A stretch of 64,000 bases of DNA from JACQZO01 sp964512325 (GCA_964512325.1 CAZEGN010000005.1:1-64000); one strand, 5' to 3'; counted from the first letter of the stretch, positions 42,357 through 52,700 are shown. Made by a program: numbers and translations. The notes: a model not told the origin generated them from the letters alone.

Positions 42357-44852
42357 GTGCTGGGTGCATTTCAATCTGATTATGTAGACATTGCTAGTGA
42401 TCCTGAACAGTATTTGCATACTATCCAAGCAGTGCTCGAAGAACGTTTGCCAGAATCTAGAGCTACAATTATTGCGTTTGTGACTTCCCTACGCGAACGC
42501 GTGGAAAGAATCGGTTCATTGCAGCATGAACTGGCCTTTCTTGATGATATAGATAGAGACCTGGCGCATAGCATTAATCGGTCGCCGCAAACCTTGGCCT
42601 TTTTATTAGAGCTAGCTGCATTTTTGCATAGAGAGCTAGTTACTGCTAATCCTGTATATCAAACTTATCGAGTGCGTCTGTCAGATGTACCTCGTCCCCA
42701 AGAATTTAATATTGGTATCCAATTGGATGATCACCGTCGAGACCATAATGGTTATGGACTGCTAGATTACTTATTCACATTACACCGCACCCATCCACAG
42801 CTGAGCTGGGCTGTCGGTAAAATTATTGAAAGTGCTTCATGGTTAGAACGAGTATACTTCGGTGGAGTACGGCAGTTTGTAAGTGACGCTCTCGCATATA
42901 ATCTGCCACCAAGTATTATTAGTCGCATTTTGCTGCACTGTAATGGGGCCAGTGCTCAGGATACACGTCTGCCAAGGCTCGTACAAACAGTTGGTAGCCG
43001 TATAGAAAAATATCCAAACGCTATTGAGTATGGCCTGCTCGCTTATTGCTTTCGAGATCTCTTATTTTTGTTAGAGGGTGTTGCCGAGGGTGACTTAACT
43101 TGGTGGTGTGAATATTGTGAGACGAAAACCGACACAACTCCTGAAGCAATTGAGTGTGTGTTTGCCAGTGGCTTGCAAGCTTTACATGCCAATAAAGCGG
43201 CACAATTGAGGAGAATCGTTGCATTGACCCCCTTTTCTACTCCTCTAGCAGAGGCGGAACAAGTAAGTAGTGCGATTTCTTTTGTTTTGTCTCGCATCCA
43301 TGAGCGTGAATCTGCTAAACTTAGTGAGTCAGAGGAGGTGGAAGTTGGAGTTGCTCATGCTAGACTATGTGCAAGCACTCAAGGGGTTATGGAAGGTATT
43401 AGGGGCGAATTTATGCATAGAGGCAGTGAGTACTATCAAGCATACTGTGATACTCTTTTAGACAAGCCTATAAAAAAGGATGATCCGCGCGCCACGATGG
43501 TATATAATTACGTCTCTTTTATCAGGGCTTTGGTGAACGATAACACGCAGGGCTCTTCAATTGATAGCATCGCTCCATGTTGGCTTTCTGACTTATCTCC
43601 ACGGCTGCAAGACTTATTAAGGATGGTCATAGCACATGGCAAGATACCGCGGTTAGTAAACCTGCCTCTCCGTTTGGCACTTGCACAGGTAGTATTGCCT
43701 ACAGCCGATATGCAAACACAAGTAGTGGCAGCACTGGCTGATATGGTCAAACAAGAGACATTGCTTAGTTTATTAGCCCAAAAGAAGGATAACGATTCGG
43801 ACGTCGCAATTACAGCTGAGCCTGATCTGGGGACAAGGATAGATGAAGCTCTTGCCATGCTGAAGCCGGTAGTCGCTGAAAACTGCCGAGAATTGCAGAA
43901 TACTACTAAAACGAACCGAGTGGCAATTGCGGGGATATTGCAGAAGCAGCATCGTCATGTGACAGAAAGAGATGTTGGTACACTGCTAGCCAGAGTTCGA
44001 GCTGATAAAACTGACCTAGTGGGTCTTTTGCCTGTAGGCGCAAAAATTCATTTCGCAAAAGCTATTCCAGAAGAAGTTATTAGTGTGTTGAGAGAGAGTC
44101 TCGGCCTCGACACAACATCTTTCTCGCTGCAACATGCTGGTACTACGCTAATCCTGCCTCCATCCTCTCGGATAGAATTAAATCTTCTCATCACCTACTT
44201 AGGCCAAATTGGTCTTTTTTATGGCGAATTGCCTAATATTCAGATCACTATTTGTGGACGTTGGGATGAAGAAAGAGCAAGTATGGTTGGCGCATCAACT
44301 TTTCTTGCTACCGATAAATGTCCCGCTTACAAGAGCGGTGCATTTTCTACGAAAGCACACAATAAGCTGACTGGTGCTCGTATTATGGCATATGACGATT
44401 GTGGTAAAATCGAAGGTTTGCCATATGATCATCCCAGTTATGTGGGGCGCACCGACATGCTTGGTCGGGTGAGTGCTTTAGATATACAGCATTATCAAGT
44501 AGTAGGAACAATCAGTAGCCATAATCTTTTTGGTGGATATTTTGCAGATCTTTATAAGAATTACAAAGCGGGCTATGACAGAATTGTCGATAAACATGGT
44601 TTAAAAAAGACTATAGGCATGTCGAACTGGGTATATGACACCGAAGACCAAGCAGGTGACACATTAGCAAAGCATGAGACTATGATAGCAAGCCTCACAG
44701 ACGCTTGGCTAAAGGCGAGCACGGAAAAGCACTTGGGTGTGATTGGAGATATTCGTGCTTTGATCAAGGAGGCAATGCAACAAATCAGAGCGCAGAGAGA
44801 TGATATTATTGCACAGTCTCCAGAGGAATTTGCTCAACTAGCCATGATTTGA
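42357..44852 (+). CDS. large hypothetical protein, 831 aa
   Basis: I do not recognise this protein. It starts at GTG 42357 and is unbroken, mainly helical in the first 500 residues (many Leu/Ala/Glu-rich helices), with a different, mixed alpha/beta region at about 570-770 (ITICGRWDEERASMV, TDKCPAYKSGAFSTK, GKIEGLPYDHPSYVGRTDML). No signal peptide, membrane helix or nucleotide-binding loop is evident. It forms a pair with the next gene, 27 bases downstream, beside a tRNA integration hot spot. Confidence 0.65.
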   Translation: MLGAFQSDYVDIASDPEQYLHTIQAVLEERLPESRATIIAFVTSLRERVERIGSLQHELAFLDDIDRDLAHSINRSPQTLAFLLELAAFLHRELVTANPVYQTYRVRLSDVPRPQEFNIGIQLDDHRRDHNGYGLLDYLFTLHRTHPQLSWAVGKIIESASWLERVYFGGVRQFVSDALAYNLPPSIISRILLHCNGASAQDTRLPRLVQTVGSRIEKYPNAIEYGLLAYCFRDLLFLLEGVAEGDLTWWCEYCETKTDTTPEAIECVFASGLQALHANKAAQLRRIVALTPFSTPLAEAEQVSSAISFVLSRIHERESAKLSESEEVEVGVAHARLCASTQGVMEGIRGEFMHRGSEYYQAYCDTLLDKPIKKDDPRATMVYNYVSFIRALVNDNTQGSSIDSIAPCWLSDLSPRLQDLLRMVIAHGKIPRLVNLPLRLALAQVVLPTADMQTQVVAALADMVKQETLLSLLAQKKDNDSDVAITAEPDLGTRIDEALAMLKPVVAENCRELQNTTKTNRVAIAGILQKQHRHVTERDVGTLLARVRADKTDLVGLLPVGAKIHFAKAIPEEVISVLRESLGLDTTSFSLQHAGTTLILPPSSRIELNLLITYLGQIGLFYGELPNIQITICGRWDEERASMVGASTFLATDKCPAYKSGAFSTKAHNKLTGARIMAYDDCGKIEGLPYDHPSYVGRTDMLGRVSALDIQHYQVVGTISSHNLFGGYFADLYKNYKAGYDRIVDKHGLKKTIGMSNWVYDTEDQAGDTLAKHETMIASLTDAWLKASTEKHLGVIGDIRALIKEAMQQIRAQRDDIIAQSPEEFAQLAMI

Positions 44853-44879
44853 TAGCTTTAACACCTTTATAATTTTCTT

Positions 44880-45653
44880 ATGTGTGGAAATCATAAACAT
44901 TTGGGAATAGCAGAGGTATATCAAGTACCAGAGAAAGACAATGATCGTAGTGATACTATCGGAGTGCTGGATGGTGGCCCAGATATTGTTAGCAATGTTC
45001 TTGTTGGTATGGATGCGATGGCTACGAATGGATTGGCCTTAGTAGCTGGGGTCAGAGAAGAGGTAATAGATGTTTTAGCGGAGGAACCTACTTCTCCCGC
45101 GATGGAGGAAGATAAAACTGCTCCTCAGGCACCAGCAGCAGTTATTGTAGCAGATGTACGTACTGAGGTATTAGAAACAGTAAAGCCACAGGAATCATTA
45201 GCTAGTGGTAAATCCGCTTCCTCAGCTGGACGATTGGCAGGTTTTACGAATGCTGCTCCTGGCACTAATGGTCCAACAACATTCCGGTCTTCTGTGATTT
45301 CAAGACCCTCTCCAGATGTGCCCCGATCTCCTGTGAACTCTGGAGCACCAGTTACTCCCCGTTTTTCACCTCAGAATATTGACTCTCCTGTTGAGCAATC
45401 TAATGCACCATCATTAGAACAAGTACTAGCAGCCGTTCTTAGCGAAGAGACACAAGCAAACAAACTAGCAGCACAGCCCAAACTGGACTGGCGTGGCAGA
45501 GCGCTTATTCGTCTTGCTCGTGCCTTAAACATTCAACATTTCCCATTAGACGCAAATCAGGCTATTAGTAAAACAAAGCAGATAAGAGCAGCTCTTGATC
45601 GCAAAGGAATTGCTCAAACTGAGTGGCCGATATTCTTACGCGATAAGAAATAA
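44880..45653 (+). CDS. hypothetical protein with a disordered middle
   Basis: The 257-aa protein has an acidic N-terminal third, a Ser/Pro/Asn-rich middle (about 110-180, RSPVNSGAPVTPRFSP) likely to be disordered, and a conserved-looking helical C-terminal domain (about 185-257, GRALIRLARALNI, IRAALDRKGIAQTEWPIF). I do not recognise a family. Same strand as the 831-aa gene and close to it, so likely co-transcribed. The C-terminal part could bind the partner protein. Confidence 0.6.
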   Translation: MCGNHKHLGIAEVYQVPEKDNDRSDTIGVLDGGPDIVSNVLVGMDAMATNGLALVAGVREEVIDVLAEEPTSPAMEEDKTAPQAPAAVIVADVRTEVLETVKPQESLASGKSASSAGRLAGFTNAAPGTNGPTTFRSSVISRPSPDVPRSPVNSGAPVTPRFSPQNIDSPVEQSNAPSLEQVLAAVLSEETQANKLAAQPKLDWRGRALIRLARALNIQHFPLDANQAISKTKQIRAALDRKGIAQTEWPIFLRDKK

Positions 45654-45671
45654 AAAAAGTCGTAAGCGCTC

Positions 45672-45699
45672 TTTACAAGTAGCACAAATTCGCTACACT
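45672..45699 (+). promoter_or_regulatory. promoter of tRNA-Asn
   Basis: TTTACA (45672-45677) and TACACT (45694-45699) are 16 bases apart. The tRNA begins 13 bases after the -10. Confidence 0.6.
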
Positions 45700-45711
45700 A
45701 CGAGCGCATAT

Positions 45712-45786
45712 TCCCCTGTAGCTCAATGGTAGAGCAACCGGCTGTTAACCGGTAGGTTATTGGTTCGAGTCCAATCGGGGGAGCCA
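45712..45786 (+). tRNA. tRNA-Asn (anticodon GTT), CCA encoded; attachment site
   Basis: The acceptor stem TCCCCTG/CGGGGGA closes with one G-T pair; discriminator G and CCA (45784-45786) are encoded. ACCGG/CCGGT enclose loop CTGTTAA, giving anticodon GTT. The T-arm is TTGGTTCGAGTCCAA. The last 10 bases are part of an 11-bp repeat whose other copy is at 57132-57142, so an element has inserted here without destroying the tRNA. Confidence 0.97.
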
Positions 45787-47247
45787 AGCTTGACTCTTCG
45801 CACATTCAATCATTGCATCGAATGGCTTTTTGACTTCGTACTGCAGTTTCTTGCCCTTGAGTGTCATGTTCGAAAGTACAAATCTAATAAGTTGCTGTTT
45901 TTGTTCCACTTTCGAATTTTTAAAGAGCTCTGATGCTTTTGATGCCAGAGAAAGCAAATAAGTAACAGTAAAAGTAAACTTCTCGTCCGCTTCTGTGTGT
46001 TGACCTAGGATGCTATCGATTTCATGCTGCCTCTCCTTGAGCTCTAACGCTTTTTTGTCATGAACCTCTCTAGTAATACTCCCTTGCAGACAAAGATCTA
46101 GGAGCCGGTTGAGTTGTTGTTGTAGATCGTCATACTCTTTTCTCAAAGCTTTTATTGCCTCTTCATGATATGCATGCTTTGCAGCGCTTCCTGATTGTAA
46201 GGTTGCGACTAAATCCTCACGAACATTATCAGGAATGAACATAGAATCGAATACATCGGCGACCTGTTGTAATAAATCTTCCTCACGCATGCGCACTGCC
46301 CCACATTTACCCTTGTATTGATTGCACATAGCGTAAACATGCTTTCCTTCCTTCTTGCTATCAAACGTCACTAAACATCCACAATAAGCACAATGCACAA
46401 GTCCTCTAAGCACGAAGGGTTTTCTTACAATATTACTTTGCTGATGCTTCTTTCCTGTTTTGACTCGCTGACATTGGATGAAAAGCTCTTCAGAAATGAG
46501 TGGTTGATAACAGTGACGATAAATCTTACCTTTGAGCCGCATCATCCCATAATAAAAGGGATTGTTGAGGATATTATCAATTTGACTGGCAGTAATCGCT
46601 CTACCTGTCCTCGTATTCGTTAAACCATCCTGAGCCATTATTTCCCTAAGCGTTCTTAGTGAATAGTTTCCAGTTACGTATAGCTCAAAAATCCTGCGTA
46701 CCAACGGTGCACGGAATTCATCGACATAAATGTGGCTTTTATTGTCAGCTGTCCGCGTATTCAAATATCCTAGAGGTGCTTGTCCTGACAATTCGCCTTT
46801 ACGTATCTTTTCATCAATGCTTCGTCTGACATTATCACTTATAGCAAGAACATAGTGTTGTGCACCAATGACTGCGTAATTCCACATCATAATGTCATGT
46901 GACCGTGCATTTTCATCGAGAGCAATATTCTCTCTGAGAAAATGCAGGTGTACTTTGCCAAGTTTTCGAAGCCCATCAAGCAAACCAGTTTCTTTGAAGC
47001 TTCTTTGTACCCGATCTACAGCGTCAGCAATAAGTACAATCGGTTCCTTTTGTGCCTCTATGAAATGAATCATGTTCATGAACTCTTTTCTATCGCCAAC
47101 CGTTGAAGATTCAACAATCTTAAACACTTTGATGACCATAAACCCCTTCCTATTAGCGTGTTCTTCAAGTCTGTGAACCTGCGCATCAATGGAATGACCT
47201 TCTTCCTGTTCTTTAGTTGATACACGAGCCAAAATTACTGCTTTCAT
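45757..47247 (-). CDS. large serine recombinase (integrase), 3' end altered by integration
   Basis: The 496-aa enzyme integrates and excises the element by double-strand exchange. It has the catalytic N-terminal domain (ILARVSTKEQEEGHSIDAQ, active Ser in ARVS), the recombinase domain (GQAPLGYLNTR, ASQIDNILNNPFYYGMM), a zinc ribbon (HCAYCGCLVTF ... CNQYKGKC) and a long coiled coil (about 375-425). The final residues, RLDSNQ, are read from the antisense strand of tRNA-Asn outside the element. In the joined circle these six would be replaced by a 28-residue tail encoded at 57131 down to 57049. Thus the integrated allele is probably slightly truncated. Confidence 0.93.
   Translation of the reverse strand: MKAVILARVSTKEQEEGHSIDAQVHRLEEHANRKGFMVIKVFKIVESSTVGDRKEFMNMIHFIEAQKEPIVLIADAVDRVQRSFKETGLLDGLRKLGKVHLHFLRENIALDENARSHDIMMWNYAVIGAQHYVLAISDNVRRSIDEKIRKGELSGQAPLGYLNTRTADNKSHIYVDEFRAPLVRRIFELYVTGNYSLRTLREIMAQDGLTNTRTGRAITASQIDNILNNPFYYGMMRLKGKIYRHCYQPLISEELFIQCQRVKTGKKHQQSNIVRKPFVLRGLVHCAYCGCLVTFDSKKEGKHVYAMCNQYKGKCGAVRMREEDLLQQVADVFDSMFIPDNVREDLVATLQSGSAAKHAYHEEAIKALRKEYDDLQQQLNRLLDLCLQGSITREVHDKKALELKERQHEIDSILGQHTEADEKFTFTVTYLLSLASKASELFKNSKVEQKQQLIRFVLSNMTLKGKKLQYEVKKPFDAMIECAKSQAWLPRLDSNQ
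45777..45787. repeat. left attachment repeat (attL core)
   Basis: GGGGGAGCCAA, the last 10 bases of tRNA-Asn (with CCA) and one more base. An exact copy is at 57132-57142. Confidence 0.75.
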
Positions 47248-47270
47248 GGAAGGATGGTTAATGATTCATT

Positions 47271-48416
47271 CTAAAGTTGACTGTAGTACTTCTTACGGAA
47301 ATCATCCAGTAGAAGGGCACTAAACTGTTCTAGCTGCTCATCGACAACCTTAGTGGGGTAAAAGTATCTGTTCATGGGCACAGTGAGCTCTGACACGGAT
47401 TTATTTAATCGTGCCCAAGCTCGACTTCCCTTTGTACCAGTTAATCCCATCATTCGACGAGCTTCATCTATGCTATGTTTGTGGATTAGCCACATCAGCA
47501 TAAAAGCAGATAGGAATTTTTGTGCTGTCATTGTGCTATTAGCATGCCGTAACTTTTCACAAACCTTTATGGGGTCTTCTGTTGCACCGATAACATAATT
47601 TGGTAACCGCTTCGTAATGTCATGCCAGAAGCCAGTGAGTAATATTCTTGCTAGCTCGGTAGAGTACAACCTTTGTAGTGTTAAATTAGTGCTGTTTAAC
47701 TTGTGTTTTTGCAGCATCTGCCGGATCTTCGTACGGTTATTCAATCTCAACTCTAATCGTAGTACGGATCGGCCAATTTCTTTTTCTAAAATGTCGAGTA
47801 AAGAAAATTGCATGAGGTTTTCTTTTTCAACAGCTCTTTTTTCACTGGTTTGAGCCTGTTTGAGGTCTGCAACTTTATCGTAAATAACAAACTCATGGGA
47901 GTTAGCGTGATACCGCAATAATGAGCCATCATTTCGATATTCCTTTTGACTCTTATCCAATCGCCCCTTCTCGCTATATTTATCAATTTCAGAAAGTACC
48001 ATGCTGCAGCTTGTATGCTCTTCAAGTACACAGTTTTTGGAGTAGTGGATCGCAGAAACGTCTGCCTTTAGCAGGTCACTTTTGCTAGCTTGCACTCCCA
48101 TCATTTCTAGTACTTCAATAAGCTTGTTCGCTATTAGTGGCAACTCTTTGTCGCTTAGCTCATCAAAGTTATTGCCATACAGAAGTTTGGGAAGCGAGCA
48201 TTCAATGCGTAGCGTTATTTTTGCTCCACGTCGTGTCAGTGTAAGCTTCGGCTTGTATCGCTTCGCTAGATAATCGGCTTTAGTAGCATTCTGTACAACA
48301 CTTTCTTTCCCAGGGTTAAAGTTAGCAAGAAGAGATCCTGCGTGGGGAGTAAATAGTTGTGGCCAGACAATAGTAAAATGGCCGCCTTTAAGGGTAATTG
48401 CTATCGTATCTATCAT
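47271..48416 (-). CDS. phage/plasmid replication initiator-like protein
   Basis: The 381-aa protein starts MIDTIAITLKGG and has EFVIYDKVADLKQAQ with a Tyr, LRLELRLNNRTKIRQML, and a helical C-terminal half. This order resembles the phage II/X (Phage_CRI) rolling-circle replication proteins of filamentous phages and small plasmids. The catalytic Tyr cannot be fixed by eye. It lies 23 bases upstream of the recombinase gene and overlaps the SpoVG-like gene by 29 bases. It suggests the excised element can replicate. Confidence 0.65.
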   Translation of the reverse strand: MIDTIAITLKGGHFTIVWPQLFTPHAGSLLANFNPGKESVVQNATKADYLAKRYKPKLTLTRRGAKITLRIECSLPKLLYGNNFDELSDKELPLIANKLIEVLEMMGVQASKSDLLKADVSAIHYSKNCVLEEHTSCSMVLSEIDKYSEKGRLDKSQKEYRNDGSLLRYHANSHEFVIYDKVADLKQAQTSEKRAVEKENLMQFSLLDILEKEIGRSVLRLELRLNNRTKIRQMLQKHKLNSTNLTLQRLYSTELARILLTGFWHDITKRLPNYVIGATEDPIKVCEKLRHANSTMTAQKFLSAFMLMWLIHKHSIDEARRMMGLTGTKGSRAWARLNKSVSELTVPMNRYFYPTKVVDEQLEQFSALLLDDFRKKYYSQL

Positions 48417-48702
48417 CTGTTTGAGTCATTACTTCTTTTAGTTTTTCAAAAACAGCTTGTTCAACTTGTTTAGAAAAGACTGCGTTGATTGGATGGAATA
48501 TATGGAAAGATTGATTACCTCTTTTGCGAGTAGGGTATGTTAGGCGATAACCCGTGCCATTCAATTTACTATGGATGGCAATACCGCCGATGTATAAAGA
48601 CTTATTGATGATACAACTAGCAAAACCGATGATGCCCTCATGTGGCTTTGTGAGTTGAATCTGTATTTCCGAGATCATGACTTTGTTCAAGGTTAATTTC
48701 AT
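48388..48702 (-). CDS. SpoVG-like protein
   Basis: From ATG 48702 the protein is about 104 aa. SEIQIQLTKPHEGIIGFASC, IINKSLYIGGIAIHSKLNGT and YRLTYPTRKRGNQ with HIFHPINAVFSKQVEQAVFE follow the SpoVG fold: a short beta-sheet, the P-x-R-K segment and the HPI helix start. SpoVG proteins bind nucleic acids and regulate; SpoVG-like genes often accompany replication genes on mobile elements. It overlaps rep at its 3' end and the small ORF at its 5' end. Confidence 0.75.
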   Translation of the reverse strand: MKLTLNKVMISEIQIQLTKPHEGIIGFASCIINKSLYIGGIAIHSKLNGTGYRLTYPTRKRGNQSFHIFHPINAVFSKQVEQAVFEKLKEVMTQTDDRYDSNYP

Positions 48703-48814
48703 GGAGCAGGTTAAAAAAGCCACTCAGATCTTGCTGAGCCTGAACTACTTCCTCATCAGTGAGTGATGTGGTATATAGTTGTCTAATTTTGAGTTGCAGG
48801 TCTGTACCGAGCAT
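48638..48814 (-). CDS. small hypothetical protein, 58 aa
   Basis: A short frame starting MLGTDLQLKIRQLY continues with SLTDEEVVQAQQDLSGFFNL and LHEIN. It is helical and acidic, with a pattern typical of small helper proteins on plasmids. It overlaps the start of the SpoVG-like gene by 65 bases in another frame and ends in TGA. A tight inverted repeat abuts its start codon. I infer it is real from its protein-like composition and position; there is no other evidence. Confidence 0.5.
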   Translation of the reverse strand: MLGTDLQLKIRQLYTTSLTDEEVVQAQQDLSGFFNLLHEINLEQSHDLGNTDSTHKAT

Positions 48815-48832
48815 GGCGTCTTTAACTACGCC
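48815..48832 (-). promoter_or_regulatory. hairpin touching the start codon of the 58-aa gene
   Basis: On the minus strand GGCGT-agttaaag-ACGCC is followed directly by ATG. A hairpin here would hide the ribosome-binding region; as DNA it could be an operator. The rest of the gap up to 48956 holds no other clear signal. Confidence 0.4.
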
Positions 48833-48956
48833 AATTACACCAGAGAATAGGGATGCAAATCATATTTCCTACCATAATCTTTTTGGATCCTGCCTGTAGT
48901 AAAGAAGAGCTTACTTGTGAGCTTTGTTCGTGTCGGAAAATCTTACTTTGGACTCT

Positions 48957-49754
48957 CTACCCTTTTGAGGATGATTTCTTCTTCGCCAGCGCTAGAATAT
49001 CTTCTCTGGTTAGTGTTGGTAGGTGATTTTTATAAATATCTTGTTTGCGAACAATTGGGAGCATTTGTACTGATCCCTTGTCATTGGACTGAGGGAAAAA
49101 GATCATCTTTATATTGTCCACGAATCCCATGTCCGAAAGAATATTTGATATCTTTTTATCGCCAATACCAGCATTTTGCCTTAATTCATCTACAGCAACT
49201 ACTTGATTTGGTCTGGCCCAAAGGTACTCAAAGAATTTATGATTGGTAGAATCTAAACTTAGTGTATGCCATTCAATATTATTAAGCATGATCAAACGTC
49301 TTTGAGGATGGTAGTCCAAATGGTAGACAATGTCTGCATCATATTCTTTTTCTGCTATCTCTTTGCGAACGCTAAGAGCAAACTTTTCTTCTAACTGAAT
49401 TATGATTGTTTCAAGTTTCTCTAGCTTGTCTTTGTGGCCTATTACAAGGTTGCTTAATTTTTCAGGGTAATTGCCCATCGAGATTGCAGTCATCTTTGCT
49501 AAGAACAATGAAGCAGCTTCACGTCCGCTGCCTAATTCATTCATTAACAAAGTAATTACTGTTCCACGCCAATCAAGTAAGATTTTCTCTGCTTGCTGTA
49601 TGAAGTTGTCGACAGCAGGTTGCCCCTTTGGTGCTGTCTTTTTGTATTCTTCTTGGATCCAAATAACGTATTCAGCTCCTTGATAGTAAAGTTGGTTAAG
49701 GCGCGTGACGAGAGTTTCTAATTTGTTTGGATCAAGCAGCATATAATTGAACAA
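48957..49754 (-). CDS. winged-helix-like protein at the end of the RM operon
   Basis: The 265-aa protein has a helical N-terminal half (about 1-150), then HPQRRLIMLNNIEWHTLSL, NHKFFEYLWARPNQVVAVDE, KISNILSDMGFVDNIKMIFF. The second half looks like a winged helix-turn-helix of the kind found on CPR mobile elements. It begins 15 bases after hsdR, so it is co-transcribed with the RM genes and could control them. I cannot name a family. Confidence 0.6.
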   Translation of the reverse strand: MFNYMLLDPNKLETLVTRLNQLYYQGAEYVIWIQEEYKKTAPKGQPAVDNFIQQAEKILLDWRGTVITLLMNELGSGREAASLFLAKMTAISMGNYPEKLSNLVIGHKDKLEKLETIIIQLEEKFALSVRKEIAEKEYDADIVYHLDYHPQRRLIMLNNIEWHTLSLDSTNHKFFEYLWARPNQVVAVDELRQNAGIGDKKISNILSDMGFVDNIKMIFFPQSNDKGSVQMLPIVRKQDIYKNHLPTLTREDILALAKKKSSSKG

Positions 49755-49769
49755 ATAAAATGGCTACAT

Positions 49770-52700
49770 TTACCATGTCTCAGCGAATAATTCTGCCTGC
49801 TTCAGAATGTTGTCGGTAGCTAGTTTCTCTTCATCAGGAGGATATCCATATTTTCTCAATGTTCGTTTTACAAGAACCCGTAACTTTGCCTGGACACTTT
49901 CTTTGAGCGTCCAGTCAATTGAGGTGTTGGATTTTACTTTTTCGACCAGTATTCTTGCTAATTCACGTAAAGTGGAATCGCCTAAAACATCACGCGCACT
50001 ACCATTGGCTATCAGTGCATCATAGAAGGCTACTTCATTTTCTGAGAGCCCGAGGTCATGTCCTCGATTGCCTGATTGCCGCAATTCTTGTGCGAGGTTA
50101 ATTAATTCTTCAATAACTTGTACCGCTGTTAGTAAGTTGTTTTGATATCGTTTAATAGCGTTTCCAAGCATCTCTGAAAACTTTTTGCTCTCAATGAAGT
50201 TCTTCCTTTCTTTCATTTTGATCTCATCTCCTAGAATCTTTTTTAGTAGCTCCATTGCAAGATTCTTTCTTTCCATCCCTTGGATTTCAGCCAGGAAATC
50301 ATCTGAAAGAATAGAAATATCAGGTTTTTTAATTCCAGCAGCATCAAAAATATCAATAACACCGTCCGATGCTACAGCCTTATCAACTATCTGTCGGATA
50401 GCACTTTCAATTGCTGTATCACTTTTTCCGCCATTTGAGGGTTCAAACTTAGTTAAGCGAGCTTTTACTGCTTGAAAGAATCCTACATGGTCTTTGATTG
50501 CCATAGCATTTTCATCTGGTACAGATAAGGCAAAGGCTTTGGCGAGCATGACTACTTCTTTTGCAAAGCGATTCTTGCCGTTCTCTAATCCCAAGATAAA
50601 TTCTTGAGCTTCAAGAATAAGGGTGCATTTCGTTTTCGTATCAGCAGTGAAATACTTTTCGTAATCAAACCCAGTGAACATCTGATCAACAACTTCATAC
50701 TTTTCAAGCAAGGTCGCGACTGCCTCTGCTTGGTTGAAAGTAGGTTCACCTTGACCTCCACTGGCCGTATAGGTAGCTAGAGCTTTTTTAAGATCTGAAG
50801 CAATACCAATATAATCAACAATTAAACCACCTGGCTTATCTTTAAAAACACGATTCACACGTGCAATTGCCTGCATCAAGTTATGCCCTTGCATTGGTTT
50901 GTCTATGTACATGGTGTGAAGACATGGTAGATCAAACCCTGTTAGCCACATGTCCCTCACTATGACTAATTGTAGGGGATCATGAGCATTTTTGAAGCGG
51001 TCGCCAAGCTCTCGACGTTCTTGTTTCGTTGTATGGTGTACTTGCCATTTTGTATCATCACTCGAAGTTGCTGTCATTACTACTTTTATTGCACCTGTTT
51101 TTTTATCTGTACTATGCCATTCCGGCTTTAGTTTAATGATTTCCTCATAAAGCTCTACTGCGATACGGCGACTCATTGTTACAATCATTGCTTTACCATC
51201 AAACACTTCCTGACGTTGTTTGAAATGGTCTACAATATCTTTCGCAATCACCTTGATACGATCCTTATGTCCTACGATTGCTTCAACCTGAGCCCATTTC
51301 GCTTTTGCTTGTTCTTTCGCAGTTGATTCCTCTCCTTCCGTAATTGCTTCCACTTCAGCATCCAACTGCGCGGCTTCTTCCTCTTTTAAGTGAACTTTAG
51401 CTAAACGTGACTCGTAGTAAATTCTTACTGTTGCTCCATCAGTTACAGCTTGCTCAATGTCATAAATATCAATGTAGTTACCAAACACAGCTGGAGTAGA
51501 GACATCTTCTTTTTCAATTGGGGTGCCAGTGAATCCAATAAATGACGCTTGCGGAAGGGCATCTCGGAGATATTTTGCAAACCCATATTTGGTTTGAGCA
51601 TTACCGTCTTTTATATGAGTTTTAGCGCCAAATCCATATTGGCTGCGATGTGCTTCATCGGCAACTACAACTATATTTTTGCGATCAGAAAGCAAGTCAA
51701 AGTTCTCTTCATTCCCTTCCGGCGAAAATTTCTGGATGGTTGTAAAGATAATACCTCCACCAGCAGTTCGTAATAATTCTTTCAAATGATCACGATTCTT
51801 AGCCTGGACAGGCTCTTGGCGCAATAACTGTCTACACGATGAGAACGTGTCAAACAACTGGTCATCTAGATCATTTCGATCAGTAATAACTACAATAGTT
51901 GGGTTATTTAGTGCCAATACAATTTTGCCAGCATAAAAAACCATTGATAACGACTTACCACTTCCTTGTGTATGCCATATTACCCCGGCTTTTTGATCAC
52001 CGAATTTCTCTCGATCTGCTGTATCAAGTGAGAATGGTATAGCTCCGCTTGCACGTAAGGTTTCATGTACTGCTTTATTTACTGCATGATACTGATGGTA
52101 TGCTGCTAATTTTTTTATCGTCTCAATTCTGGTTACCCCAGTAACTGCATCGAAATGCTCTACTTTTTCAAATACCGTAAACTGTTTGATTAAATCAAGT
52201 AGGACAGCTGGTCTCAACATACCCCTTAGCAGCGTTTCCAATTGGGGAATCGTGGTTGCATCTTCTTTGGCGCCATCAACAGTTTTCCATGCCAAAAAGC
52301 GTGACAGTGATGATGAAAGGGTGCCTGCCCTAGCATCGTGATAGTCAGAGGCTACCAAAGTACTGTTGTAGATGAATAGATTAGGGATAGCTTGTAGATA
52401 GTTCTGTAGCTGTGTGAATGCCTTTTCAACTGTTGCGTTCTCATCAATGGGATTCTTAAGCTCAATCACTACCAATGGCAAGCCATTTACGAAGAGCACA
52501 ATATCAGGCCGCTTTGTGCTATTGCCTTGCGTTACGGTAAATTGATTACATACAAGGAACTCATTTTGTTCAGGATTGTTGAAATTGATCAAGTAGACCG
52601 TATTACCTTTCACGTCGCCATTCTGATAGCTTTCAACTTCTATGCCTTCAGTGAGCATACGATGGAAAGCTTCGTTGTCGTCAATGAGACTAGCGTGAGA

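Noticed and set aside
48917..49249. 110-codon plus-strand frame opposite the winged-helix-like gene
   Set aside because: It overlaps a better minus-strand gene in the RM operon; the composition is not convincing.
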